Part shown: positions 36,689 to 47,404 of the stretch, one piece after another | How the letters are laid out: each line of letters begins with the position of its first letter | Position numbering within the stretch: the stretch's first letter is position 1 | The notes under the pieces: model-generated | Database searches by the model: none | Told to the model about the DNA's origin: nothing | What the model saw: the letters and a program-made list of their open reading frames with translations, nothing else | Made by a program: the position numbers and the translations under genes | Assembly (NCBI RefSeq): GCF_009469605.1 | Contig: NZ_SSXU01000005.1 | Location: 262,475-326,474 of the forward strand | Length of the DNA: 64,000 nt | Direction of reading: 5' to 3' | From: Zoogloea sp. 1C4 | GTDB lineage: Bacteria; Pseudomonadota; Gammaproteobacteria; Burkholderiales; Rhodocyclaceae

Positions 36689-38293
36689 ATGACCGTCAGC
36701 AAGAAAATGCTGTCCCTGATCCTGTCCGCTGCGTTCGGGATCATCCTTCTGGCCACCGTCAGCCTGACCCAGATGAGCCGGGTCTATGAAACCACCAACT
36801 ACGCCAATGAGATCGTGGTGCCCAGCGTCCTCACGCTGGACGCGGCGTTCGCACCGATGGCTGCCGCCCGCACCCAGCTGTGGCAGCACATCGCCGCGTC
36901 CGACACGGCGGTGATGACCGGCCTCGAAGAGAAGATCGCCGCCAACCACCGCAAGATCGACGAAGCCCTGAAGAAGTACGAAGGCCTCCTCAGTGACGAG
37001 AAGGACAAGAGCCTGCTCGCGGCCGACCGGGCTGCGCTCGCCGAGTTCGACCAGCTTCGCGATCGGGTCTATGTGCTCTCGCGGGTGAACAAGATGGAAG
37101 AGGCGCGGGACCTGCTGATGGCCAACCAGGCCACGATGGCCCGCCTGTGGGATGCCTTCGAGGAGCACCGCCAGTACAACGCCGAACTGGGCCGGAAGAC
37201 CGCCGAGGACGCTGCCCACAGCATCGCCAGCGCCCGCTGGGTGGCGATGGGGATTGGTGCGGCCACGCTGGTTGCGGTGTCGCTCATCGGTGTGCTGATC
37301 ACCCGCAACCTGATGCAGCAGCTGGGCGGCGAGCCGGGTTACGCGGCCCAGGTGGTGTCGAAGATTGCCGAAGGCGACATGACGCTGACCGTCGACACCA
37401 AGGCCGGCGACACGACCAGCCTGCTCTACAACGTGAAGATCATGAACGAGCGGCTCACGTCCATCATCACCGAAGTGCGCAGCTCGGCCGATTCGCTCTC
37501 CAGCGCATCGGAAGAGGTGAGCGCCACCGCCCAGAGCCTGTCCCAGTCGTCCAGCGAGCAGGCAGCGAGCGTCGAGGAGACCTCGGCGTCGATGGAGCAG
37601 ATGTCGGCCTCCGTTACCCAGAACAGCGAGAACGCCACCCTTACCGACAGCATGGCGGCCAAGGCGGCCAAGGAGGCGATCGAGGGCGGTGAGGCCGTGC
37701 GCTCCACCGTCGAGGCCATGAAGAGCATCGCCGACAAGATCGGCATCGTCGACGACATCGCCTACCAGACCAATCTGCTGGCGCTCAATGCAGCCATCGA
37801 GGCGGCCCGGGCCGGCGAGCACGGCAAGGGTTTTGCGGTGGTGGCGGCCGAGGTGCGCAAGCTGGCCGAGCGCAGCCAGGTGGCGGCCCAGGAGATCTCC
37901 GAGACTGCCAAGAGCAGCGTGGCCCTGGCCGAACGGGCCGGGACGCTGTTCGAAGGGATCATCCCGAGCATCACCAAGACCTCCGATCTGGTCCAGGAGA
38001 TCGCCTCCGCGTCGGACGAGCAGAGCTCCGGTGTCGGCCAGATCAACTCGGCCATGGCCCAGCTCTCCCAGACCACCCAGCAGAACGCCTCGGCCTCCGA
38101 GGAGCTTGCGGCCACCGCCGAAGAGATGAGCGCCCAGGCCGAGCAGCTGAGCAAGGCGATGGCCTACTTCAAGCTTGCCAGCGGCCATCGGGCACGGCCC
38201 GCCCGCGCCGAGGCCGCCAGCCGTGCCGAGAGCCGTCGCCAGTCCGGTCGGGCGCCGATCTTTGAAACCGAGTTTGTCCAGTTCGAGGGCTGA
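36689..38293 (+). CDS. Methyl-accepting chemotaxis protein, four-helix-bundle sensor
   Basis: 534 residues. Membrane segments at about 8-28 ([17 protein letters not shown]) and 188-208 ([19 protein letters not shown]) enclose a 160-residue periplasmic helical sensor of the 4HB_MCP type. HAMP follows, then a long coiled coil with methylation helices and the tip [20 protein letters not shown] and [20 protein letters not shown]. The tail ends [16 protein letters not shown] loosely recalls the aromatic CheR/CheB-tethering pentapeptide but lacks the Trp. Placed between cheA and cheW. Confidence 0.9.
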   Translation: MTVSKKMLSLILSAAFGIILLATVSLTQMSRVYETTNYANEIVVPSVLTLDAAFAPMAAARTQLWQHIAASDTAVMTGLEEKIAANHRKIDEALKKYEGLLSDEKDKSLLAADRAALAEFDQLRDRVYVLSRVNKMEEARDLLMANQATMARLWDAFEEHRQYNAELGRKTAEDAAHSIASARWVAMGIGAATLVAVSLIGVLITRNLMQQLGGEPGYAAQVVSKIAEGDMTLTVDTKAGDTTSLLYNVKIMNERLTSIITEVRSSADSLSSASEEVSATAQSLSQSSSEQAASVEETSASMEQMSASVTQNSENATLTDSMAAKAAKEAIEGGEAVRSTVEAMKSIADKIGIVDDIAYQTNLLALNAAIEAARAGEHGKGFAVVAAEVRKLAERSQVAAQEISETAKSSVALAERAGTLFEGIIPSITKTSDLVQEIASASDEQSSGVGQINSAMAQLSQTTQQNASASEELAATAEEMSAQAEQLSKAMAYFKLASGHRARPARAEAASRAESRRQSGRAPIFETEFVQFEG

Positions 38294-38296
38294 GCG

Positions 38297-38860
38297 ATGG
38301 CCACGCTTGCCAGGAAAGACCTGCCAGCGGTGGCCTTGGAGCCCCGCCAGTACCTGACCTTCACCCTGGGCGGCGAGATGTACGCCGTCGAGACCCTCAG
38401 CGTGAAGGAGATCATCGAGTACGGTCAGGTGACCACCGTGCCGATGATGCCGCGGAGCATCCGCGGCGTCATCAACCTGCGTGGCGCGGTGGTGCCGGTG
38501 ATCGACCTGAAGGCGCGCTTCGGCGGCCAGCCCACCGAGGTCACCCGGCGCACCTGCATCGTCATCATCGAGATGAGCGGCAGCGACGAGTGCCAGGTGC
38601 TGGGCATCGTGGTGGATACGGTGAGCGAGGTGCTGGAGATCCCGCCCGGCGAGATCGAGCCGCCGCCGGCCTTTGGCGCGCGCATCCGGGCGGATTTCAT
38701 CCGCGGCATGGGCAAGGTGGGCGGCGGCTTCGTGATCCTGCTCAACGTGGAGGCGGTGCTGTCCACGGACGAGCTGTCGGCGCTCGACGAGCTGTCGCGG
38801 CACGGGCAGCCGGTGGACGCCGGCGCCTTGCCGCGTCTTGCCAGCAGCGTTGTGGTCTGA
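38297..38860 (+). CDS. cheW: Chemotaxis coupling protein CheW
   Basis: 187 residues. The SH3-like double barrel is shown by YLTFTLGGEMYAVETLSVKE, MPRSIRGVINLRGAVVPVID and LGIVVDTVSEVLEI. It links MCPs to CheA. About 20 residues longer than E. coli CheW through a C-terminal extension (DAGALPRLASSVVV). Starts 3 bases after the MCP stop. Confidence 0.92.
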   Translation: MATLARKDLPAVALEPRQYLTFTLGGEMYAVETLSVKEIIEYGQVTTVPMMPRSIRGVINLRGAVVPVIDLKARFGGQPTEVTRRTCIVIIEMSGSDECQVLGIVVDTVSEVLEIPPGEIEPPPAFGARIRADFIRGMGKVGGGFVILLNVEAVLSTDELSALDELSRHGQPVDAGALPRLASSVVV

Positions 38861-38864
38861 AGCC

Positions 38865-39704
38865 ATGACGACGACCGCCGTCCGGGGCCACGTCATGGGT
38901 CTGCAGGGCCAGCTGACGGATCGGGAGTTCGGTCAGTTCCGCGCGATGATGTACTCGCTGGCGGGGATTAGCCTGTCCGACGCCAAGAAGCAGCTGGTGG
39001 CCGGGCGGCTGGCCCGCCGGCTGCGCCAGCTGGATCTGGACGGCTACGGCAGCTACCTGAAGCGGGTGCAGGCCGATTCCGATGAGCGCCAGGTCGCGGT
39101 GGATCTGCTGACCACCAACGAGACCTACTTCTTCCGCGAGCCCAAGCATTTCGACTTCCTGCGCAGCCACGCCCTGCCCGAACTGAAGGGGCAGAGCACG
39201 GTGCGGGTGTGGAGCGGCGCCTGCTCCAGCGGCGAGGAGCCCTACACCATCGCCATGGTGATGGCCGAGGTGCTGGCGGGGCGCCCGTGGGAAATCGTCG
39301 CGTCGGACCTCTCCACCCGCGTGCTGGCCCATGCGCGGGAGGGGCGTTACCCGATGGACGACGCGGCGGGCATCCCCCGGCCGCTGCTGGCGAAGTACTG
39401 CCTGAAGGGCATCGGCAGCCAGGACGGCACTTTCATGATGAAGCCCGAGCTGCGCGGGCGCATCAACTTCCGCCAGATCAACCTGAACGCCGCCTTGCCG
39501 GACATCGGCCAGTTCGACGTGATCTTCCTGCGCAACGTGATGATCTATTTCGACCTGGAAACCAAGCGTCAGGTGATCCGGCGCATCCTGCCGCTGCTGC
39601 GGCCGGGGGGCTATTTCATGCTCAGCCATTCGGAGAACCTCAACGGCGTCTCCGATGCGCTGAAGACCGTCCGCCCGTCGATCTATCGCAAGCCGGCGGC
39701 CTGA
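38865..39704 (+). CDS. cheR: Chemoreceptor methyltransferase CheR
   Basis: 279 residues. The N-terminal helical domain is followed by NETYFFREPKHFDFL, SAM-binding RVWSGACSSGEEPYT, ASDLSTRVLAHAREG and the CheR-typical VIFLRNVMIYFD. Methylates receptor glutamates using SAM. ATG at 38865, four bases after cheW. Confidence 0.93.
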   Translation: MTTTAVRGHVMGLQGQLTDREFGQFRAMMYSLAGISLSDAKKQLVAGRLARRLRQLDLDGYGSYLKRVQADSDERQVAVDLLTTNETYFFREPKHFDFLRSHALPELKGQSTVRVWSGACSSGEEPYTIAMVMAEVLAGRPWEIVASDLSTRVLAHAREGRYPMDDAAGIPRPLLAKYCLKGIGSQDGTFMMKPELRGRINFRQINLNAALPDIGQFDVIFLRNVMIYFDLETKRQVIRRILPLLRPGGYFMLSHSENLNGVSDALKTVRPSIYRKPAA

Positions 39705-39708
39705 ACCC

Positions 39709-40248
39709 ATGCGCATGCCCGACGGGGTCGTCGAGATCTTCCTGCAGCCGGGCGAATGGTATTTCGGCGACAGGCACACGCGCATCCGCACCGTGCTCGG
39801 CTCCTGCGTGTCGGCGGTGTTCTGGCATCCCGGGGCGCGGGTGGGTGGCATGTGCCACTTCATGCTGCCCACCCGCGGTGAGCGCCACGGCCGCAGGCCC
39901 GACGGGCGCTACGGCGACGAGGCCTTCGGGCTGCTGCTCGACGAGATCCACCGGGCGGGGCTGGACACCAGCGGCGTGCGGGTGCGGCTCTTTGGCGGCG
40001 GCGACATGTTCCCCGGTGTGGTGAGCGGCGCCACATCGAAGTCGGTGGGCCGCCAGAACGTGGAGGCGGCCCTGCGGCTGGTGGAGCGGCACCGCCTGCT
40101 GTGCAGCGCAACCCATGTGGAAGGCTACGGCCACCGTCACCTGATCTTCGATGTGTGGAGCGGCCGCGTCACCATGCGGCACGGCGTGCTGCCGGGCCCT
40201 TCAAGAACAACCAGAAAAGGAATCTCCCCATGCCCACCATCAAGGTGA
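39709..40248 (+). CDS. cheD: Chemoreceptor glutamine deamidase CheD
   Basis: 179 residues. Catalytic Cys in [11 protein letters not shown], His in GMCHFMLP and the Thr/Ser pocket [14 protein letters not shown] follow CheD. Deamidates receptor glutamines and binds CheC/CheY in other bacteria; no cheC is seen here. The 3' end overlaps cheB by 19 bases. Confidence 0.9.
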   Translation: MRMPDGVVEIFLQPGEWYFGDRHTRIRTVLGSCVSAVFWHPGARVGGMCHFMLPTRGERHGRRPDGRYGDEAFGLLLDEIHRAGLDTSGVRVRLFGGGDMFPGVVSGATSKSVGRQNVEAALRLVERHRLLCSATHVEGYGHRHLIFDVWSGRVTMRHGVLPGPSRTTRKGISPCPPSR

Positions 40249-41306
40249 TGATCGTCGACGATTCGGCGGTGGTCCGTCAGGTCCTGTCCGCCACGCTGGA
40301 TGAGGATGTCGGCATCGAGGTGATCGGTGCCGCCGTGGACCCGGTGTTCGCCCTCGAGAAGATGAAGGCCCAGTGGCCCGACGTGATCGTCCTCGACGTG
40401 GAGATGCCGCGGATGGACGGCATCACCTTCTTGCGCCGGATCATGGCCGAACGGCCAACGCCGGTGGTGATCTGCTCGACCCTCACCGAGAAAGGCTCGG
40501 AGACGGCGCTGCAGGCCCTGTCGGCCGGCGCCGTGTGCGTGGTGACCAAGCCCAAGGTGGGGCTCAAGCAGTTTCTCCACGATTGCTCCGACGATCTCAT
40601 CAGCGCGGTGAAGGCCGCGGCCCGGTCCAACGTGCGGCGCCTGGTGCCGAGCGCCCCTGCACCGAACCCTGTGGCGCCCAAGCTCTCAGCCGACGCGATC
40701 CTGCCCGCGGGCTCGGCGATGGCGCAGACTACCGAGACGGTGGTGGCCATCGGCACCTCCACCGGCGGCACCCAGGCGCTGGAATCCGTGCTGCGGGCGC
40801 TGCCCCGGGTGTCGCCGGGGATCGTCGTGGTGCAGCACATGCCGGAGAAGTTCACCGGCGCCTTTGCCCAGCGCCTTGATGGCCTGTGCGAGGTGGAAGT
40901 CCGCGAGGCCCGCCATGGCGACCGGGTGATGCCGGGCCGGGTGCTCATCGCGCCGGGCGGGCGGCACATGCTGCTCAAGCGTAGCGGCGCGCAGTACGTG
41001 GTCGACGTGATCGACGGCCCGCCGGTGAGCCGTCACCGGCCGTCGGTGGATGTGCTGTTCCGGTCTGCCGCGCGCTTTGCCGGCCGCAACGCGGTGGGCG
41101 TCATCATGACCGGGATGGGTGACGACGGCGCCCGCGGCCTCAAGGAAATGCACGACGCCGGCGCCTGGACGGTGGCCCAGGACGAAGCCAGCTGCGTGGT
41201 TTATGGCATGCCCAAGGAAGCCGTGAAGCTGGGCGGGGTGGACAAGGTGCTGCCGCTCACCGACATCCCGGCGGCGATCCTCGGCCGGATCAGCCGCCGT
41301 AGTTGA
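40230..41306 (+). CDS. cheB: Chemoreceptor glutamate methylesterase CheB
   Basis: 358 residues. Receiver domain with D10/D11 and phosphoacceptor D56 in [13 protein letters not shown], a linker, then the methylesterase with Ser in [12 protein letters not shown], His in VQHMPEKFT and Asp in [10 protein letters not shown]. Removes receptor methyl groups when phosphorylated by CheA. Start ATG at 40230 follows AAAAGGAATCTCCCC. Last gene of the operon. Confidence 0.94.
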   Translation: MPTIKVMIVDDSAVVRQVLSATLDEDVGIEVIGAAVDPVFALEKMKAQWPDVIVLDVEMPRMDGITFLRRIMAERPTPVVICSTLTEKGSETALQALSAGAVCVVTKPKVGLKQFLHDCSDDLISAVKAAARSNVRRLVPSAPAPNPVAPKLSADAILPAGSAMAQTTETVVAIGTSTGGTQALESVLRALPRVSPGIVVVQHMPEKFTGAFAQRLDGLCEVEVREARHGDRVMPGRVLIAPGGRHMLLKRSGAQYVVDVIDGPPVSRHRPSVDVLFRSAARFAGRNAVGVIMTGMGDDGARGLKEMHDAGAWTVAQDEASCVVYGMPKEAVKLGGVDKVLPLTDIPAAILGRISRRS

Positions 41307-41319
41307 CCCCGGCGCCTGA

Positions 41320-41348
41320 GCGGATTGCGACAATCCGCCGGCCCTTTT
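41320..41348 (+). terminator. Probable terminator of the chemotaxis operon
   Basis: GCGGATTG pairs with CAATCCGC around CGA; a short GC stretch and four T residues follow. Moderate strength. Confidence 0.55.
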
Positions 41349-41469
41349 CGGCGCCTTGCCGACAAGGCTTTGCGGGCGCCCGGGCCGCGCCAGGCGGGTG
41401 CCGCCCGGCCCAGGCTGATGGCATTGATCTTGCACGTGGCGCTTGTCCCGCCACCTGCAAGGCTTGCCC

Positions 41470-42087
41470 ATGAAGTTCTACATGACCCCCGGCTCGTGCT
41501 CTACCGGCATCCACATCCTGCTCGAAGAGGTGGGCGCGGTGTTCGAGGCCTACATCGTCAATCTGCCCGCGGGCGACCACCTCAAGCCCGACTACCTGGC
41601 GATCAACCCGAAGGGCACCATCCCGACCCTGGTGCGTAACGATGGCACGGCGATCACCGAGTTTCAGGCGATCGCCTGGTGGCTGGCCCGTCAGTACCCG
41701 CGACGCGGGCTGCTGCCCACCGATGCCGAGGGCGAGGTGCGCGTGCTGGAGGCGATGAACCACGCGGTCGGCACCATCCACGGCCAGGGCTTCACGCGGA
41801 TCTTCACCACCGCCAGCTTCACCCCCAACCTGGCTGACCACGACGCGGTGCAGGCCCGCGGGCGGCAGATCGTTGCGGACGGCTTCGCGGTGATGGATGG
41901 CCTGCTCGCCGGGCGGGAATACCTGGCCGGCACCTTCTCGATCGCCGACGCGGCGCTGTTCTACACGGAGTTCTGGGCCGACCGGCTGAAGCTGCCGCTG
42001 CCGCCCAACTGCGCGGCCCACTTCCGCCGCATGCTGGCGCGCCCGGCGGTGAGCCAGGTGCTGCGGGAGGAGGGCTATCGGGTATGA
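41470..42087 (+). CDS. Glutathione S-transferase family protein
   Basis: 205 residues. MKFYMTPGSCSTGIHILLEE resembles the beta-class N-terminus (Cys10), INPKGTIPTL supplies the cis-Pro and ITEFQAIAWWLARQY the glutathione site. C-terminal domain has FSIADAALFYTEFW. Only distantly similar to the other GST at 23433-24041. Single gene, ending at a bidirectional terminator shared with nrdJ. Confidence 0.86.
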   Translation: MKFYMTPGSCSTGIHILLEEVGAVFEAYIVNLPAGDHLKPDYLAINPKGTIPTLVRNDGTAITEFQAIAWWLARQYPRRGLLPTDAEGEVRVLEAMNHAVGTIHGQGFTRIFTTASFTPNLADHDAVQARGRQIVADGFAVMDGLLAGREYLAGTFSIADAALFYTEFWADRLKLPLPPNCAAHFRRMLARPAVSQVLREEGYRV

Positions 42088-42115
42088 GCGGCACGCCGTT
42101 TGCCACCATCCAACG

Positions 42116-42145
42116 AAAACGGCCCCTCCGGAGAGGGGCCGTTTT
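42116..42145. terminator. Bidirectional terminator between the GST gene and nrdJ
   Basis: AAAACGGCCCCTC pairs with GAGGGGCCGTTTT around CGGA, with A-run and T-run on opposite sides. It serves both converging genes. Confidence 0.92.
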
Positions 42146-42162
42146 GCGTGGGCAGGGCTGGA

Positions 42163-45045
42163 TCAGCCGCAGGTGCCGACTGCGCCGCAGGCGGTGCAGA
42201 AGTCGCAGCCGTCCTTGCGGATCACGGAGTGGTTGCCGCATTCGCTGCACAGGGCGCCCTGCATCAGCTTGGGCTCGTTGGTGTCGCGGGGGGCTTCGAG
42301 GATGCCCATCTCGCGGGTCGGGTAGCCGGCTTCGTCGAGCACGCCCAGCATGGCGTAGCGGTGGATCACCAGCGCGGCCATGTAGGCGACGGTGGAGGGC
42401 CAGTTCTGCTGACGGCGGGTGCCGGGCACGAAGGCCATGAAGTCACCCAGGGGTTCCGGGTAGTCGATGAGCTTGCGCAGCTTCATGCCGATCCAGGCCG
42501 GGTCCATCACGCGCATGTCGAGGGACAGGATGCGGGTCAGGCCGTCCAGGGCGCGCGGGTAGTTGCCCGACAGCCACATGGAGTAGGGGCGGGTCACGCC
42601 GTCCGGCAGGGTGATTTCCTTGAGGCCGAGCACGAAGTCTTCGCCGGTGGCCGGGTTCTGGATGTCGACAGTCCAGGACAGGGTGCCGTCGGTGCCGGTC
42701 TTGGGCTCCTGCAGGCTGAACACGCTGTCGAGCACCGGGGTCGGCAGATCGCCTTCGAGGGCGTTGAGCTTCTCGCAGCGGTAGCGCACGACCTGGGCGA
42801 AGGCGGAGACGACGCCCGGCATCAGCTTCTGTTCGCCGTGGGGCGGGAAGCGCAGCTCGAAGGGCTTTTCGCCGACGGTCTTGGCGAGGGCCTCGAGCTT
42901 GAGCTTGAGCCAGCCACGGTCGTTGGCGCGCATGTCCATCGACAGGGTCTTGGCGACGGCGCCCAGGCCACGGGGCTGGTCGGCACCATTCACCCACACT
43001 TCGAACGGGAAGGCGCCCTTGGCGGGGCTGTCCTCGACCGGGTCCATGTGACCCACGAAGAGGGCGAAGTTGCCCTGCGGGGTGTTGAGCATGTAAGTCC
43101 AGGCGGCGTTGCCATCCGGCAGATCCGGGCGGCCCGGCCAGCGCAGGGACGAGAGCACCGGGGCCGGCAGGTTCTTGATGGACAGACGACGGTTGGTGTC
43201 GTCGGACATCTCGACATCCTGCGGCTGCTTCTGCTCGCTGCTCGGGGTGACCGACAGCACGGAGCCCAGCACGCTGTTGGGACGGTAGGTGGCGAGGCCC
43301 TTGAGGCCGGACTTCCAGGCGTCGAGGTAGAGGTTCTCGAACTCGGCGTAGGGGTAGTCCTCGGGCACATTCACCGTCTTGGAGATGGAGGTGTCGATGA
43401 ACGGGGCGACGGCCGCGACCATGTCCTTGTGGGCCTTGGCGGAGATCTCGAGCGCGGTCACGAAGTACGGGGGCAGCTTGTTCACGTCACCGCCCAGGTG
43501 ACGGTACAGGCGCCAGGCGTAGTCCTCGACGGCGTGCTCCTTGAAGGTGCCGTCGGCCATCCGCTTCTTGCGGGTGTAGGTGTAGGAGAACGGCGGCTCG
43601 ATGCCGTTGGAGGCGTTGTCGGCGAAGGCCAGGCTGATGGTGCCGGTGGGGGCGATCGACAGCAGGTGCGAGTTGCGCAGGCCGTGCTTGCGGATCTTGT
43701 CCTTCACTTCGGTGGGCAGGCGCGACGCGAAGTTGCCGCCGGAGAGGTACATGTCGGCGTTGAACAGCGGGAAGGCACCGCGCTCCTTGGCGAGCTCGAC
43801 GGAGGCCAGGTAGGCCTGGTCGCGCATGAACTCGGAGATCTGGGTGGCCATCGCGCGGGCTTCGTCGGTGTCGTAGCGCAGGCGCAGCATGGCCAGCGCG
43901 TTGCCGAGGCCGGTGAAGCCAAGGCCGACACGGCGCTTGGACTGGGCTTCGGCGTGCTGCTGTTCGAGCGGCCAGTGGGTGGCTTCGAGGACGTTGTCGA
44001 GCATCCGGATGGAGGTTTCGATGGTCTTGCCAAAGCCGGTAAAGTCGAAGCTGGCCTTCTCGGAGAAGGCGTCCTTCACGTACAGCGTGAGGTTGATCGA
44101 GCCCAGGCAGCAGCAGCCGTAGGACGGCAGGGGCTGCTCGGCGCAGGGGTTGGTGGCCTCGATGGTCTCGCAGTAGTAAAGGTTGTTGTCCTTGTTCATG
44201 CGATCAAGGAACAGGATGCCCGGCTCGGCGTGGTCGTAGGTGGAGCGCATGACCTGATCCCACAGGTCACGGGCGCGCACCTTGCGGTAGACCCACAGTC
44301 CGTCGTCGCGCTGGTAGCCACCTGCGGCCTTGATGTCGCTGGACGGCTCGGCCTTGTGGGCGAGCTCGACGTCGCCATCGGCTTCAACGGCCTGCATGAA
44401 CAGGTCGGTCACGGCGATGGAGACGTTGAAGTTGGTGAGGTCGCCGTGATCCTTGGCGTGGATGAATTCCTCGATGTCCGGGTGGTCGCAGCGCAGCACG
44501 CCCATCTGGGCGCCGCGGCGGGAGCCGGCGGATTCGACGGTCTCGCAGGAGCGGTCGAAGACGCGCATGTAGGAGACCGGGCCGGAGGCGTTGGACTGGG
44601 TGCCGCGCACCATCGCGCCCTTCGGACGGATGGAGGAGAAGTCGTAGCCGACGCCGCCGCCGCGACGCATGGTCTCGGCGGACTGGGCCAGCGCGGTGTA
44701 GATGCCGCAGCGGCCGTCGACGGATTCGGTGATCGAATCACCCACCGGCTGCACGAAGCAGTTGATAAGCGTGGCGGCCAGGTTGGTGCCGGCGGCGGAG
44801 TTGATGCGGCCGGCGGGCACGAAGCCGCGCTCCTGGGCTTCCAGGAACTTGGTCTCCCAGAACAGGCGCTTTTCTTCGGATTCCATCGCCGCCAGGGCAC
44901 GGGCGACACGCAGGCGCACGTCGGAGATGGTCTGCTCGTTGCCCTTGGCGTATTTCTCCAGCAGGACCTCGCCGGAGATCTCCTGCGGTTCGAGGTTGGC
45001 GGCGGTGGCGGGCTGGACTTTGGCGGTTTTGGTCGTGGCGGTCAT
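42163..45045 (-). CDS. nrdJ: Adenosylcobalamin-dependent (class II) ribonucleotide reductase
   Basis: 960 residues. Reduces ribonucleotides to deoxyribonucleotides with B12 as radical source, independent of oxygen. Seen: [26 protein letters not shown], the active-site [31 protein letters not shown], and a C-terminal zinc-ribbon-like CSECG...[13 protein letters not shown] that includes the redox Cys pair needed for re-reduction. I choose the ATG at 45045 (MTATTKTAK) because the upstream in-frame leader looks non-coding. Two candidate NrdR boxes lie upstream. No cobalamin riboswitch could be recognised in the short leader. Confidence 0.94.
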   Translation of the reverse strand: MTATTKTAKVQPATAANLEPQEISGEVLLEKYAKGNEQTISDVRLRVARALAAMESEEKRLFWETKFLEAQERGFVPAGRINSAAGTNLAATLINCFVQPVGDSITESVDGRCGIYTALAQSAETMRRGGGVGYDFSSIRPKGAMVRGTQSNASGPVSYMRVFDRSCETVESAGSRRGAQMGVLRCDHPDIEEFIHAKDHGDLTNFNVSIAVTDLFMQAVEADGDVELAHKAEPSSDIKAAGGYQRDDGLWVYRKVRARDLWDQVMRSTYDHAEPGILFLDRMNKDNNLYYCETIEATNPCAEQPLPSYGCCCLGSINLTLYVKDAFSEKASFDFTGFGKTIETSIRMLDNVLEATHWPLEQQHAEAQSKRRVGLGFTGLGNALAMLRLRYDTDEARAMATQISEFMRDQAYLASVELAKERGAFPLFNADMYLSGGNFASRLPTEVKDKIRKHGLRNSHLLSIAPTGTISLAFADNASNGIEPPFSYTYTRKKRMADGTFKEHAVEDYAWRLYRHLGGDVNKLPPYFVTALEISAKAHKDMVAAVAPFIDTSISKTVNVPEDYPYAEFENLYLDAWKSGLKGLATYRPNSVLGSVLSVTPSSEQKQPQDVEMSDDTNRRLSIKNLPAPVLSSLRWPGRPDLPDGNAAWTYMLNTPQGNFALFVGHMDPVEDSPAKGAFPFEVWVNGADQPRGLGAVAKTLSMDMRANDRGWLKLKLEALAKTVGEKPFELRFPPHGEQKLMPGVVSAFAQVVRYRCEKLNALEGDLPTPVLDSVFSLQEPKTGTDGTLSWTVDIQNPATGEDFVLGLKEITLPDGVTRPYSMWLSGNYPRALDGLTRILSLDMRVMDPAWIGMKLRKLIDYPEPLGDFMAFVPGTRRQQNWPSTVAYMAALVIHRYAMLGVLDEAGYPTREMGILEAPRDTNEPKLMQGALCSECGNHSVIRKDGCDFCTACGAVGTCG

Positions 45046-45146
45046 GGCTCTTGGATGGCTGATCGGTAATGATGTAAGTCGGCGCATAGCTTACCCCCGG
45101 AGAAAGAAATGAGCAAAATTTTTTGACGTTTAAAAACAAATACTTA

Positions 45147-45194
45147 AAAAAATCAATAGTGCTTCAAAACTTTTTTTTCTACTACATGTAGTAG
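45147..45194 (-). promoter_or_regulatory. Candidate pair of NrdR boxes upstream of nrdJ
   Basis: CTACTACATGTAGTAG (45179-45194) is a perfect 16-bp palindrome sharing ACTA-A/T-TAGT with the NrdR consensus. A weaker site (45147-45162, right half AATAGTGC) has its centre exactly 32 bp away, the three-turn spacing usual for paired NrdR boxes. They lie 100-150 bp upstream of the nrdJ start in an AT-rich region. Confidence 0.5.
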
Positions 45195-45722
45195 TGTTTG
45201 TGGGCTGGAAAATCAAGGAAAAAACTTCGGCAAGGTGGCTCAGGCCTTTGATTTGTCGGGAAAATGCGGCCCCGTGGATGCCGAAATCCTGCGTGGGCGG
45301 GGGCGGATGACGGCCCCGGCGGCCCTCCGCGCGGGAGGGTTTTTCGGGGGCGGGGGATGCGGAACGGATGGGATGCCCGGCCGTATGGCATGCCTCGCGC
45401 GTGTGGAGGGGCTGGCAAGGTGAGGCGTGCCGGTGAGCGCGCGGGCTGCGCTACGGCCCCGGGGTGGGCTGGCGGCTGTGGCGAGACGGGGTTGGCGAGC
45501 CACTCGCCGGCCTTGGTGGCGATGGCCTCACGGGACAGCACTTCGCTGGCCATGTCTTCGGCCACCCGAACGAGATTGGCCTCCACGCCATCGATCTCGA
45601 GCGCGATCTTCAGCCGCCGCCCGGCGCCCGTCAGGGTGGATTCGACCCGCACCCGGATGGCGTTTGAGTGCTTGGGTAATGAGCGCTCCGCCGGCGATCT
45701 CGTCGAGTGTCTTGGGGTGGCT
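45182..45722 (-). pseudogene. Probable decayed ORF (frameshifted remnant) upstream of nrdJ
   Basis: The frame from 45652 begins VRVESTLTGAGRRLKIALEI and continues DGVEANLVRVAEDMASEVLS to about 45482, plausible as a folded domain. Beyond that it becomes Pro/Arg/His-rich, like translated GC-rich non-coding DNA, and ends at 45182. Just upstream, another frame (45722-45655) reads KTLDEIAGGALITQALKRHP, also protein-like, and the two would join by a frameshift near 45655. No ribosome site is visible before the GTG at 45652. I do not recognise the family; an intact but unusual small gene remains possible. The rest of 45195-45809 shows nothing else I can support. Confidence 0.35.
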
Positions 45723-45809
45723 GGCTGGGGTTGGGGCGGATCAGGATCAGTGCCCCGCCCACCGGCGGCTACACGTCAATCCTGGAGGAGGGGCCGGGCA
45801 TTGTCGTTT

Positions 45810-47261
45810 TCAGCGGGCGGATGCCTTGCGGTGGCGCAGCCGTCTCCACGCGAGCACGCAGCCGCTCCCGGCGAGGAGTGCGCCCAGGAGGCACAGTACG
45901 GTGGCGAGGCCTTCGCGGAGCGTCGGCAGGGCGTGCAGGGGCGGAATGTCGAGCCGGTGCAGGCCGTTGAAGATCCAGCGGTGCAGGCGGTTGGCGTCAT
46001 CGATGCGGGACAGAACACGGCCGGTGGCGGGGTCGAGATACCAGGTGGTGTCCTCGGCGTCGGCCAGGTGGATGCGTGCGGCCGGGAAGACCGCCTGATT
46101 GCGTCGGCCGTAGTGGTACAGGTCGGGCTCGTGGATGAGCTCGGCGCTGGCGACCGTATGGCCCTCGATGGCCGCGATGGCGGTGGCGAGGGTTTCCGGC
46201 GTGAAGGGCGCGGCCGGGCGGGCCTGGTCGTCGATGCGTTGGATGGCGCCCGGGGTGCGTGCTTCCAGATAGCTCCGGCCGCCAAAGCGATACCACTCGG
46301 CCTCCCGGGCGTCGGGCACCTGGGCAAGCTGGCGGTGGAGCAGGGCGAGGTCGTCCGCCGGGCTGAACGCCACGCCGGCCAGCTTCTGGGCGGCGCCCTT
46401 CGGCAGGCTGCTGAAGGCCAGCAGGCCGAAGGGATGATTCGACAGCCAGCCCGACACCAGCCAGGTGGCGGCGAGTCCGCCCACGCTCACCCCCAGCAGG
46501 TGGTGCCAGCGTTTCCAGCCCCGATAGGGCGTGACCGCGCCCCGCGGATAGCGCCGTCGCAGGCGCAGGCGCTGGATGCCGAGGATGAGCCCGGCGGCCA
46601 CCGTGAGCATCGCGGCGGCCGGCAGCCACAGCACCAGCTGGCGCCACAGGGTGGTGTCGTCGCCGCGAAGGGGGGTGAAGTAGATCCAGTGGGCGACGGT
46701 GCCGATCCAGTTCCAGCCCCGCTCGAAGCGGGTGGTATCCAGCAGCACCTCGCCGCTGCGGGAAGACACGTAAAGATCGGTGCCCGCCGCGTCGTCCAGC
46801 GACACACGCAGCAGCGGGCGGTGGGCGTTGTAGGTGGTGTAGACCGTCCATTGGTCGCGCTCGACGGTGTTGACCGTGCCGATGGGCGCATCGGGGGCGA
46901 AGCGGCGGGTGGCGGCGACGGCAGCGTCGCGGGTGACGGCCACGGGCGTGCCGTCGTCGGCCCACACGCTGCAGGTGCCGTCTGCGGTGCCAAAGTGAAA
47001 CACCGGCCGGCCATCGGCCATCGCCAGCCGCACGCTGCGGGGCTTCTGGGGGCAGGCGCGGGCCGCGACGGCCGGGCTGACCCGGATGGCGTCCGGCCGG
47101 AGAGCCGCCAGATGCGCCAGCCGCTCCTCGGGCGTCAGCTTGGGGAAGGGCACGTAGAGCATCACGATGCCGGAGACGAACCAGCCGAGGATCAGTAGTC
47201 CGGTGGTGATGCCCAGCCAGCGGTGAGCAAGGTGAAGCAGGCGGAGCAGGCGGGGTTTCAT
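45810..47261 (-). CDS. PepSY-associated membrane protein
   Basis: 483 residues. Four membrane segments: ITTGLLILGWFVSGIVMLYV near the N-terminus, LPAAAMLTVAAGLILGI, VSVGGLAATWLVSGWL and a C-terminal VLCLLGALLAGSGCVLAW. Between them lie two PepSY-like periplasmic regions (GRPVFHFGTADG, LYVSSRSGEVLLDTTRFERG, WYLDPATGRVLSRIDD). HWIYFTPLRGD and HRWIFNGLHRLDIPPL place paired histidines as in membrane reductases of siderophore/iron metabolism. Start at 47261 (MKPRLLRLLHLAHRWLG) rather than the longer frame. Likely a flavin- or heme-linked inner-membrane reductase (inference). Confidence 0.8.
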   Translation of the reverse strand: MKPRLLRLLHLAHRWLGITTGLLILGWFVSGIVMLYVPFPKLTPEERLAHLAALRPDAIRVSPAVAARACPQKPRSVRLAMADGRPVFHFGTADGTCSVWADDGTPVAVTRDAAVAATRRFAPDAPIGTVNTVERDQWTVYTTYNAHRPLLRVSLDDAAGTDLYVSSRSGEVLLDTTRFERGWNWIGTVAHWIYFTPLRGDDTTLWRQLVLWLPAAAMLTVAAGLILGIQRLRLRRRYPRGAVTPYRGWKRWHHLLGVSVGGLAATWLVSGWLSNHPFGLLAFSSLPKGAAQKLAGVAFSPADDLALLHRQLAQVPDAREAEWYRFGGRSYLEARTPGAIQRIDDQARPAAPFTPETLATAIAAIEGHTVASAELIHEPDLYHYGRRNQAVFPAARIHLADAEDTTWYLDPATGRVLSRIDDANRLHRWIFNGLHRLDIPPLHALPTLREGLATVLCLLGALLAGSGCVLAWRRLRHRKASAR

Positions 47262-47404
47262 CGGGCGCGGGGCGTGTCGGCGGGCGTGGGGACGGTGTTC
47301 TACCACCAAGTGCGAGCCTTGAGGTGGACGAGGTGTGTTGACGCCGGACATTGCAATCCGTGGGGCGGGCGCTCATACTCGAATGCGCAAGGAGGTACTG
47401 CGAG

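Noticed and set aside
42100..45069. 989-codon plus-strand frame opposite nrdJ
   Set aside because: Antisense to a full-length, motif-complete NrdJ; no protein-like motifs.
45046..45200. Cobalamin riboswitch ahead of nrdJ
   Set aside because: The leader is short and AT-rich without a recognisable B12-box or the needed length.
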